Positions 1 to 6,334 of a stretch of DNA of 11,511 nucleotides are shown here, piece after piece. Every line of letters begins with the position of its first letter. Position 1 is the stretch's first letter. The stretch spans positions 1 through 11,511 of the forward strand of contig JAQBZY010000013.1 in NCBI GenBank assembly GCA_027620395.1, in the 5' to 3' direction. Under the pieces are notes generated by a model. The model saw only the letters and a program-made list of their open reading frames with translations, had not been told where the DNA came from and searched no databases. This DNA is from Pseudomonadota bacterium (GTDB taxonomy: Bacteria; Pseudomonadota; Alphaproteobacteria; Rhodospirillales; Casp-alpha2). The position numbers and the translations under genes are program-made.

Positions 1-1
1 G

Positions 2-847
2 ATGGTGCGTAGGCTGGCGGCGAAGATCGCGGTCTGCGACTCGTATCTTCGCCGTTCGATGATGGCCGACAGCTTGGTTTGGATTTCGGGAGCCCCCGAA
101 ACCATTGTGTCGATGCCCTACGTTAGCGAACCGACAAGGCCCGAATTCACCTTCTATCTCAGTCAGGCGAGTCGGATCATCGACACTGGGCCATATCCGA
201 CGCATGAAATTCAGAGGCACTACCGCTTCATCTCCGAAGTAGCCGGCCGAGACATCAAACCGGAGCCACCGGCCATCACCTGGCAAGGACCGGCACCGGC
301 CGTCGCCGCGGCCGGCCGCTACGCGGTCCTGAACCCGGGCAGCAACGAACACGGCCGCCGCTGGCCTTTTGCATTGTATGTGCAACTGGCCGAACGGTTG
401 CTCGCGGGCGGCTGGCAGGTGGTGTTCGTCGGCACCCAGGCGGAAAGATGGGACGCCGCGTTGCTCGATCAAATCGCTCGCCAGCCAGGCGTCAAGGACC
501 TGACCGGCAAGACCTCGCTGGTCGAATTGATGAGTCTGATGCAGCATGCCGGTCTTGTCGTCAGCAACGACACCGGCCCGGCGCATCTTTCGATTGCCCT
601 CGGCACGCCCAGCGTGGTGATCGTCGGTGGCGGTCATTTCACCAGTTTCGTGCCGTACCCCGCCGACGCGATGCCGGCCGCGGCCCGTTTCGTCTATCAC
701 CGCATGGAGTGCTATCACTGCTTCTGGCGATGTCATAAACGGAGTAGCAAGTTCGAGGTTTTCCCCTGCGTCGCCGCGGTCGGTCTCGACGATGTCTGGT
801 CCGCCGTCGAGGGGCTATTGACGCAGACCGGCCAGGCGGCCGAATGA
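2..847 (+). CDS. Glycosyltransferase family 9 (heptosyltransferase-like), 5' partial
   Basis: This is the C-terminal part (281 residues visible) of a GT9 (ADP-heptose:LPS heptosyltransferase-like) enzyme, which transfers a sugar from a nucleotide donor during LPS or related glycan assembly at the cytoplasmic face of the inner membrane. Visible landmarks are the donor-domain opening NPGSNEHGRRWP (residues 111-122 of the visible part) and SNDTGPAHLSIALGTP (188-203), the usual GT9 nucleotide-sugar signature, followed by GGGHFTSFVPYP. A cysteine cluster C237-x2-C240-x3-C244-x11-C256 follows. Family members are usually about 330-380 residues, and the N-terminal Rossmann half with its GD-x-L motif is missing. 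The ATG at position 2 is therefore internal and the real start lies left of the window. The stop overlaps the ampG start (ATGA), implying one transcript. The acceptor sugar cannot be told from sequence. The family call is firm; the substrate is unknown. Confidence 0.88.
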   Translation: MVRRLAAKIAVCDSYLRRSMMADSLVWISGAPETIVSMPYVSEPTRPEFTFYLSQASRIIDTGPYPTHEIQRHYRFISEVAGRDIKPEPPAITWQGPAPAVAAAGRYAVLNPGSNEHGRRWPFALYVQLAERLLAGGWQVVFVGTQAERWDAALLDQIARQPGVKDLTGKTSLVELMSLMQHAGLVVSNDTGPAHLSIALGTPSVVIVGGGHFTSFVPYPADAMPAAARFVYHRMECYHCFWRCHKRSSKFEVFPCVAAVGLDDVWSAVEGLLTQTGQAAE

Positions 848-2133
848 ACGGACGCATGGACGTTTGGCGGCAGACGATGCGGATTTATCTCGAGCCCAGA
901 TCGGTTTTGATCCTGGTGCTCGGCTTCTCCTGCGGCCTGCCATTTCTTCTGGTGTTCGGAACGTTGTCGGCGTGGCTGCGCGAAACCGGCGTTTCGCTCG
1001 AGGTGATCGGCTGGTTCAGTCTGGCCAGCGGCGCCTACGCCATGAAGTTCCTTTGGGCGCCAGCCGTCGACCGCGTGCCGTTGCCGGTTTTGACCAAAAT
1101 GTTCGGCCAACGGCGGTCCTGGTTGATCCTGTCGCAGACGACGATTGCCGGCGCCGCGCTAGCCATGGGCACGTCCGATCCGGCCAACAATCTGGTTTTG
1201 ACCGCAATCCTCGCGGTGGCCCTGGCCCTCGCGTCCGCGACGCAGGACATCGTCGTCGATGCCTATCGGATCGAAATTCTCGACCAGACCAGAATGGGCG
1301 TCGGCGCCGCCAACTATGTCGTCGGCTACCGCGCGGCGACGTTCGCATCCGGTGCCGGCGCGCTGATCATAGCCGATCAGTTCGGCTGGTTCGCGGCCTA
1401 TGCGACAATGGCGGCTTTGATGGCCGCCGGTATCGCGGCGACGTTGTTTGGCCCGGAACCCGATCGGCCGGACGGCTCCGGAAAACTCGACATCGCAAAC
1501 TTTTTTGCCGACGCCGTCGTGATGCCGTTTGTCGAATTCGCCAAGCGGCCGAACTGGCTGATCATCCTGGCTTTCGTGGCGCTCTATAAATACGGCGATG
1601 CGCTATTGGGTGTGATGGCCAATCCATTCTATCTCGACATTGGTTTTTCCAAGACCGAGATCGGCCTCGTCACCAAGGGCTTCGGCCTTGCCATGACACT
1701 CTTGGGCGGCCTCATCGGCGGTGCGTTGGTGGTCCGGACCGGGACCTTCAAGGCGCTCTTGATCGGCGGCATATTGCAAGCGGCGTCGAACGCCATGTTC
1801 GCCCTGCAGGCAATGATCGGGCCGAAGCTGCCAATGCTGTTCGTTACCATCGGCGTCGAAAATCTGACCGGCGGCATCGGCACCATCGCCTTCGTCGCGT
1901 ACTTGTCGGGACTTTGCAATATCGCCTACACCGCGACCCAATACGCGCTGTTGTCCTCGGCCATGGCCTTCGCCCGGACCTTTCTCGCCGCCGGTGGCGG
2001 CTGGCTGGCCGAGCGGGTCGATTGGGTCGCCTATTTCCTGCTGAGCGGCCTGGCGGCGCTGCCGGGACTGATATTGCTGGTCTGGCTGATGCGCCGGGTC
2101 ACGTCCGCGACAGCGCCGCCAAAGCCCGGTTGA
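844..2133 (+). CDS. ampG: AmpG-like muropeptide MFS permease
   Basis: This is a 429-residue inner-membrane transporter of the major facilitator superfamily, close to AmpG. AmpG imports GlcNAc-anhydroMurNAc muropeptides from the periplasm for peptidoglycan recycling and, in some bacteria, for beta-lactamase induction. AmpG hallmarks are the first helix LGFSCGLPFLLVFGTLSAWL (26-45), YAMKFLWAPAVDRVPLP (65-81) and SATQDIVVDAYRIE (131-144). About 12 hydrophobic segments run to the C-terminus, with a polar loop (PDRPDGSGKLD) between the two halves. The length suits the short 12-helix form rather than the longer 14-helix enterobacterial form. The start overlaps the upstream glycosyltransferase stop by 4 nt. 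An in-frame ATG at residue 12 (877) is an alternative start that also precedes the first helix. The 3' end overlaps the opposite-strand glycosyltransferase by 35 nt. Another sugar-conjugate MFS transporter remains possible, but AmpG fits best. Confidence 0.85.
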   Translation: MNGRMDVWRQTMRIYLEPRSVLILVLGFSCGLPFLLVFGTLSAWLRETGVSLEVIGWFSLASGAYAMKFLWAPAVDRVPLPVLTKMFGQRRSWLILSQTTIAGAALAMGTSDPANNLVLTAILAVALALASATQDIVVDAYRIEILDQTRMGVGAANYVVGYRAATFASGAGALIIADQFGWFAAYATMAALMAAGIAATLFGPEPDRPDGSGKLDIANFFADAVVMPFVEFAKRPNWLIILAFVALYKYGDALLGVMANPFYLDIGFSKTEIGLVTKGFGLAMTLLGGLIGGALVVRTGTFKALLIGGILQAASNAMFALQAMIGPKLPMLFVTIGVENLTGGIGTIAFVAYLSGLCNIAYTATQYALLSSAMAFARTFLAAGGGWLAERVDWVAYFLLSGLAALPGLILLVWLMRRVTSATAPPKPG

Positions 2134-3103
2134 CGGCGTCGACGGGAATCGCCGACATTTCCTTACCGCCGAAATCGGCTGCCCGGACCACTTCGATCCG
2201 TTCTGTCATCGGCGGAAATTTTTCGTAGACGGTCGGACCATATAACGCGACCAGCGGCGCGCCACCGATCGCGAGCATGTGGGCGATTCCGGAATCATTG
2301 GAAACCGCCGCCGACATTCGTTCCGATAGCGCAATAGTCATCCGTGGGTCAAATCCGAACCGCTGCGATAAGGCTGGGTTCTGCAACGGCAACATCGCCG
2401 CCGGCAGCCGTGCGAAAATCTTCGCCGCCCACTCGGTTTCCTGCGGCCAGATCAGGAAAACCGGCACGGCCCCAGCCGCGACCAGAGATTCCGCAATCGC
2501 AATGAACCTTTCCAGCGGCCAGCACTTGGGCCGGCCGCCGGACCCGGGCGCCAGCGCCACATACCTGGGTCCGGCCGGTAGAAAGGCGGCGGCGGCGGCG
2601 CGATGCGCCTCGGGGATCGCTATTTGCAGCGCTGCCGGGGTCGGAAATTCCCGCCCGGCGACGAGTTCCAACAAATCCAACAACTGCCGCTGCATGGCTT
2701 TCGGGTGGCGATACCCGGACTTAGGGCGAAAATCCGAAAGCCAGAACTTGGCCGCCGGCGAAGCGAACCGCCGGTGCCGGATGCGGCGGGCCTGCAGGCT
2801 GATCCAGAAGATCCGTTGCGTGTCGATGACCAGATCGAAGCGCTGTCCGGCCAATGGCCTCGCCGTAAATAGCTCGCCCGGCCGGATACCGACGCCGCCC
2901 CGTTCGATCACCTCGTCGATGACGCCGGCGACCAGCGGCTTCAAGGTGCTGGCATAGACGCTGGTGTCCTTGCCGGCGAGCCAGGTGATCCGCGCCTTCG
3001 GATATGCGGCCCGAAGGCCTTGCGCAAACGGCAGCTTCAATAGGCCGTCGCCGAGCCGGTCCAGGCCCACGTGCACGAGTATGGATTCGGTATTCGTCAC
3101 CAT
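2099..3103 (-). CDS. Glycosyltransferase family 9 (heptosyltransferase-like)
   Basis: This is a complete 334-residue GT9 enzyme, unlike the partial one at the left edge. The N-terminal Rossmann domain opens with ILVHVGLDRLGDGLLKLPF (8-26). Asp19 sits where the catalytic Asp of the heptosyltransferase WaaC lies (GD before a helix ending in LP). The donor domain begins at APGSGGRPKCWPLERF (185-200), and the GT9 signature SNDSGIAHMLA is at 268-278. I chose the ATG at 3103. It is preceded by a purine-rich AGGA about 6 nt away, and the family homology starts within a few residues of it; an open frame continues to 3220 but adds only unlike sequence. The gene is transcribed away from ppa and its 3' end overlaps ampG tail to tail. 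It lacks the cysteine cluster of the neighbouring GT9, so the two are not simple duplicates. The likely role is LPS core or other surface sugar transfer; donor and acceptor are unknown. Confidence 0.88.
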   Translation of the reverse strand: MVTNTESILVHVGLDRLGDGLLKLPFAQGLRAAYPKARITWLAGKDTSVYASTLKPLVAGVIDEVIERGGVGIRPGELFTARPLAGQRFDLVIDTQRIFWISLQARRIRHRRFASPAAKFWLSDFRPKSGYRHPKAMQRQLLDLLELVAGREFPTPAALQIAIPEAHRAAAAAFLPAGPRYVALAPGSGGRPKCWPLERFIAIAESLVAAGAVPVFLIWPQETEWAAKIFARLPAAMLPLQNPALSQRFGFDPRMTIALSERMSAAVSNDSGIAHMLAIGGAPLVALYGPTVYEKFPPMTERIEVVRAADFGGKEMSAIPVDAVNRALAALSRT

Positions 3104-3237
3104 CCGGTTCCTGTACCTCTTGCGACCGCGTAGCACGTTCCCGAGCAAATGTGGCTCGGAAAATGTAATCCGAAAAACATGGAGTCCGAGGATGCCGGCG
3201 GTTACAGTTTCCAAAATCACAATTAGCGAGGCCGGCG
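3104..3237. promoter_or_regulatory. Divergent intergenic region with inverted repeat
   Basis: This 134-bp gap separates the start of the minus-strand glycosyltransferase from the start of ppa, so it must carry promoters for both directions unless they lie inside the genes. It contains a perfect 6-bp inverted repeat, CCGAGC (3141-3146) and GCTCGG (3154-3159), around a 7-nt centre. Just after it is TGTAAT (3164-3169), a 5-of-6 match to a -10 box reading towards ppa, but no convincing -35 box is at the right distance. The ppa Shine-Dalgarno GAGG (3228-3231) lies 6 nt before its ATG. The inverted repeat could be an operator. This rests on visual matching only. Confidence 0.35.
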
Positions 3238-3828
3238 ATGAACCTGGATAAAATTCCGATCGGTGCCAATCCGCCCCATGAAGTCAACGTCATCATCGAG
3301 ATTCCCTTGGGCGGCAATCCGGTCAAATACGAGATGGACAAGGAATCCGGCGCCATGTTAGTCGACCGCTTTTTGCATACGGCGATGTATTATCCGTGCA
3401 ACTACGGCTTCATCCCGCACACGCTATCGGAAGACGGCGATCCGACCGACGCCGCCGTGCTCGGCCAGATGCCGGTGGTGCCGGGTTGCGTCATCCAGAG
3501 CCGGCCGATCGGCGTTTTGATCATGGAGGACGAAAGCGGCATCGACGAAAAGATTTTGTGCGTGCCGATCGACAAATTGCACCCGTTCTATGGCGACGTC
3601 AGTTCGTACCGCGATGTGCGGCCAGTGTTGATCGAGCAGATCCAGCATTTCTTCGAGCACTACAAGGATTTGGAAAAGAACAAGTGGGTCAAGGTCAAGC
3701 GCTGGGGCGAGGTCGAGGAAGCGATCGAGTTGATTCGCCAGGGGATCGAGCGGGCCCGTCAGAAGGGACACGACGCAATTCTAGCGGCTGACCGCGAGCG
3801 GCACAGCTTCGCGCCGGAACAAGGCTGA
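3238..3828 (+). CDS. ppa: Inorganic pyrophosphatase, family I
   Basis: This is a cytoplasmic soluble Mg-dependent pyrophosphatase that hydrolyses PPi to two phosphates and pulls biosynthetic reactions forward. It has 196 residues; the E. coli enzyme has about 176, and the excess is a C-terminal tail. All catalytic residues known from E. coli Ppa are present with an offset of one: E21, K30, E32, R44, Y52, Y56, D66, D68, D71, D98, E99, D103, K105, Y142 and K143. Conserved blocks are [23 protein letters not shown] and [17 protein letters not shown]. The metal-binding signature reads DGDPTDAAV, with Thr70 and Ala72-Ala73 where hydrophobic residues such as V/I/C and V-L are usual. A GAGG Shine-Dalgarno lies 6 nt before the ATG. 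The gene is the first of a two-gene operon; the macro-domain gene starts 4 nt after its stop. Confidence 0.96.
   Translation: MNLDKIPIGANPPHEVNVIIEIPLGGNPVKYEMDKESGAMLVDRFLHTAMYYPCNYGFIPHTLSEDGDPTDAAVLGQMPVVPGCVIQSRPIGVLIMEDESGIDEKILCVPIDKLHPFYGDVSSYRDVRPVLIEQIQHFFEHYKDLEKNKWVKVKRWGEVEEAIELIRQGIERARQKGHDAILAADRERHSFAPEQG
3821..3824 (+). promoter_or_regulatory. Ribosome binding site of the macro-domain gene, inside ppa
   Basis: AAGG sits in the last codons of ppa, 8 nt before the GTG at 3833. Its spacing supports the GTG start, and its position inside ppa suggests that the two genes are translated from one message. Confidence 0.5.
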
Positions 3829-3832
3829 CGCA

Positions 3833-4339
3833 GTGCCGCCGGTCCGCTTGGATGTCGTCGAGGCGGACATCACCACGCTTGATGTCGATGCCGTCGTCAA
3901 TGCCGCAAACAGTTCGCTCCTGGGCGGCGGCGGCGTCGACGGCGCCATTCACCGCGCCGCCGGCGGGAAGTTGCACGACGCCTGCCGTGCCTTGGGCGGC
4001 TGCGGAACCGGCGAGGTCCGGATCACGCCCGGGTTCGATCTCAAGGCCCGGCACGTCATTCACGCCGTCGGTCCGGTGTGGCAGGGCGGCAATGCCGGCG
4101 AGGATGATCTGTTGGCGTCGTGCTACCGCAATGCGCTTCTGGTTGCCGCCGAGGCCGGTTGCCGCACGGTCGCGTATCCGGCGATCTCGACCGGGATCTA
4201 TGGCTTTCCGGCCGAGCGTGCCGCGAACATCGCCATCAAAACCGTCCATGCCGCCGCCGCGCCGCCGCTCGAGCAAGTCATCTTCTGCTGTTTTTCGGAA
4301 GAGCAGGCGCGGTTGCACCTGACAGCGCTCGCCAACTAA
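3833..4339 (+). CDS. Macro-domain protein, ADP-ribosyl or O-acetyl-ADP-ribose hydrolase (YmdB/MacroD type)
   Basis: This 168-residue stand-alone macro domain is similar in length and sequence to E. coli YmdB. That enzyme removes acetyl from O-acetyl-ADP-ribose, and MacroD-type relatives cleave mono-ADP-ribose from acidic residues of proteins. Visible motifs are ADIT (11-14, normally GDIT, with adenine-contacting Asp12 kept), [20 protein letters not shown] (21-40), HAVGPVW, and the phosphate loop [10 protein letters not shown]. Asn26 and Asp36 match the YmdB catalytic residues Asn25 and Asp35, so the enzyme should be active. The start is GTG, 4 nt after the ppa stop. No ATG would give a family-length N-terminus, while the GTG reproduces the YmdB start almost exactly. 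Co-transcription with ppa is inferred from spacing. The physiological substrate (free metabolite, protein or nucleic acid ADP-ribose) cannot be read from sequence. Confidence 0.92.
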   Translation: MPPVRLDVVEADITTLDVDAVVNAANSSLLGGGGVDGAIHRAAGGKLHDACRALGGCGTGEVRITPGFDLKARHVIHAVGPVWQGGNAGEDDLLASCYRNALLVAAEAGCRTVAYPAISTGIYGFPAERAANIAIKTVHAAAAPPLEQVIFCCFSEEQARLHLTALAN

Positions 4340-4372
4340 AAATGCCGACCGACAAATTAAAATCAAACTGTC

Positions 4373-4401
4373 AAAAGGGGCTGCCGCGCGGCGCGCGACA
4401 G
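4373..4401 (-). terminator. Candidate intrinsic terminator after phoX
   Basis: Read on the minus strand, the sequence 11 nt past the phoX stop forms a GC-rich hairpin from 4401 to 4381. CTGTCGCGC pairs with GCGCGGCAG, including one T-G wobble, around a 3-nt loop. It is followed by CCCCTTTT (4380-4373). The T-run is short and offset by four C, so the terminator is not ideal. On the plus strand no T-run follows, so it would serve the macro-domain operon poorly. Confidence 0.45.
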
Positions 4402-4411
4402 AGTTGATCCC

Positions 4412-6325
4412 TCACGAACCGATGGCGCCACCGTCCGATTTGGTGATGGCGACGACGGCGGGCCTTGGCGGCGGGCCTGCCTTGAAGTCCGGCCAGCGGG
4501 TCGACGGCGTCTCGAAATTTGAGCCCTTGCCTTCGCCCGGATGCTGCACGGCGACGAACAGCGTCTTGCCGTCCGGCGTGAAGGCCGGGCCGCACATCTC
4601 GGCGTCCCTCGGGCAGCGATAGAACAGCCTGGTCAAGGCGCGGCCGGCGCCGTCGACATCGGCGGCATAGATGCCGTCTGGAATTTTATTTTTCCGCTGC
4701 GCACTGCCTTGATCGGTGGCAATCCACAGCCGGCCCTTGGGGTCGACGGCGGCGTTATCGGGGCCGGCCAGCCAGGCGCCATGCTGAGCGAGCTCCGGGT
4801 GATAGCGGGCGCCGGCGTCCTTGCTCAGATCGCCGGCCAGCAGAAAGACATTCCAGTTCGCCGAGGATGCGCCGTGATCGCCGCCCTTCGGCGTCAGTTC
4901 CAGAATATGCCCATTGGGGTTAGGCCCGCGCGGATTGGCGGCATCCTTTTTGTCGGTGCCGCGGCTCTTGTTATTGGTGAGCATGACGTAAATCTTACCG
5001 TTGACCGGATTGACCTCGACATCCTCGGGCCGGTCCAGGGGCGTGGCGCCTAAAAGATCGGCGGCGCGGCGGGCCTCGATCATGACGTCGGCGGCGCTGG
5101 TGAACCCGTTCGCCGCCGTCAGCGGCCCCTCGCCAAATCGAAGCGGCAGCCAACGCAGCGCCCCGTCGTCATCGAAACGCGCCACCGACAACGTCCCATG
5201 ATCAAGCAGATCGGCGGCCGGCTTTCCGCTTTCGGGTACGCGCACTTGGCTGACGAAACGATACAGATACTCGAACGCCTGATCGTCGCCCATGTAGACG
5301 ACGGCACGGCGCTCGGCGGACAGCGTGACGCCGGCGCCTTCGTGCTTGAAGCGTCCGAGCGCGGTCCGCTTGACCGGCGTCGAGGTTGGATCGAACGGAT
5401 CGATCTCGACCATCCAGCCGAACCGGTTCGGCTCGTTCGGATGTTTCTCAACATCGAAGCGCTCATCGGCGTCGGCCCAATTATACCAAGGCCGACCATT
5501 GATGCCGAGCCGGGCATGGTTTCTGGCTTCCGAGGTCAAGACCGGATCGCCTGAGAAATAGCCGTGGAAATTTTCTTCCGCCGTCAGCACCGTGCCCCAC
5601 GGCGTGACACCGCCGGCGCAATTGTTGACGGTACCAATGACGCGCGTGCCGCTCGGGTCGGTGGCGGTGCGCATCCGTGCCGTCCCGGCGGCGGGACCGG
5701 AGATGCCAATCGGTGTCGCCAGCGTCGTGATCCTTCTCGGGTACTTGCTGTCGGATACCACTTGCCAGCGGCCCGCCGACTTGGCGATCTCGATAATGCT
5801 GAGGCCATGCGCGGCCATCTCGGTTCGAATGCGTTCAGCGGTCATGACTTCAGATTTCGGTTTGCCGCTGACGCCGGCCCACATCAGCTCCGAGTTTGTA
5901 TACTCATGATTGACGCACAACAGACCACGCGTCGACGCCGTGTCCGCGCCGGCGCCGGGCAACGGCAGATAGGCCAGGAAATCATTGTTGTAACCGAATT
6001 GCTTGGACTGCGCGGCGGCGTTTAAGTTGTTCGGATCGAAGACCGGGGCGCCGATAAGCACCGGGTCGCCCCAGCGGATCAGGACATCGGCCCGATAGCC
6101 GGCGGCGATGGCATCGGTATTCTCGATGATGTGTGATGGTTGCTCGAAGGTCAGCGACGAGGGATTTTTCCCGGCGGCGGCAAGCCAGCCTGGAACGGCC
6201 GCCGACATACCGGCGCCGGCGATACCGGCCAGCGCCGCCCGGCGGCCGAGCCGACGCGCCAGGATTTCTGAAAACGGTTCGCCGAGCGGGCGTTCGATCG
6301 GCAGATCATCGTCATCGGCAGTCAT
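4412..6325 (-). CDS. phoX: PhoX/DUF839 family protein, Tat-exported alkaline phosphatase-like
   Basis: This 637-residue protein belongs to the PhoX (DUF839) family. Its characterised members are periplasmic phosphomonoesterases using Fe and Ca, exported folded by the Tat pathway. The N-terminus carries arginine pairs (R24-R25, R28-R29) before a hydrophobic Ala/Gly stretch (30-51), a Tat-like leader that departs from the classic consensus. Family motifs are LLCVNHEYTN (135-144), NNCAGG (234-239), TPWGT (241-245), AEENF (249-253) and, further on, RFKHEGAG, DRPEDVEVNP and GPAFTPDGKTLFVAVQHPGE. Cys236 in NNCAGG probably matches the iron-binding Cys of Pseudomonas PhoX, from memory. I chose the ATG at 6325, which has GAGG 5 nt upstream; the open frame extends to a TTG at 6361 inside maeB. 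The gene follows maeB by 7 nt. No PHO box was seen. Enzymatic activity and phosphate regulation are inferred, and some DUF839 proteins may have other roles. Confidence 0.85.
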   Translation of the reverse strand: MTADDDDLPIERPLGEPFSEILARRLGRRAALAGIAGAGMSAAVPGWLAAAGKNPSSLTFEQPSHIIENTDAIAAGYRADVLIRWGDPVLIGAPVFDPNNLNAAAQSKQFGYNNDFLAYLPLPGAGADTASTRGLLCVNHEYTNSELMWAGVSGKPKSEVMTAERIRTEMAAHGLSIIEIAKSAGRWQVVSDSKYPRRITTLATPIGISGPAAGTARMRTATDPSGTRVIGTVNNCAGGVTPWGTVLTAEENFHGYFSGDPVLTSEARNHARLGINGRPWYNWADADERFDVEKHPNEPNRFGWMVEIDPFDPTSTPVKRTALGRFKHEGAGVTLSAERRAVVYMGDDQAFEYLYRFVSQVRVPESGKPAADLLDHGTLSVARFDDDGALRWLPLRFGEGPLTAANGFTSAADVMIEARRAADLLGATPLDRPEDVEVNPVNGKIYVMLTNNKSRGTDKKDAANPRGPNPNGHILELTPKGGDHGASSANWNVFLLAGDLSKDAGARYHPELAQHGAWLAGPDNAAVDPKGRLWIATDQGSAQRKNKIPDGIYAADVDGAGRALTRLFYRCPRDAEMCGPAFTPDGKTLFVAVQHPGEGKGSNFETPSTRWPDFKAGPPPRPAVVAITKSDGGAIGS

Positions 6326-6330
6326 GCGGG

Positions 6331-6334
6331 CCTC
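6331..6334 (-). promoter_or_regulatory. phoX ribosome binding site overlapping the maeB stop codon
   Basis: On the minus strand the maeB stop TGA (6335-6333) reads on as TGAGG, so the GAGG Shine-Dalgarno of phoX shares bases with the stop codon. It lies 5 nt before the ATG at 6325. This decides the phoX start and suggests that ribosomes ending maeB help start phoX. Confidence 0.6.

Noticed and set aside
3104..3220. N-terminal extension of the minus-strand GT9 to a start at 3220
   Set aside because: The extra 39 residues do not resemble GT9 N-termini. The ATG at 3103 has a ribosome binding site and starts the family homology at once.
3852..4407. Overlapping plus-strand frames at 3852-4322 and 4120-4407 as separate genes
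   Set aside because: They are out-of-frame readings of the macro-domain gene with Arg/Ser/Pro-rich composition and no family likeness.
4340..4411. Intrinsic terminator for the ppa-macrodomain operon on the plus strand
   Set aside because: The hairpin at 4381-4401 is followed on the plus strand by AGTTGATCCC with no T-run, so only the minus-strand reading is listed.
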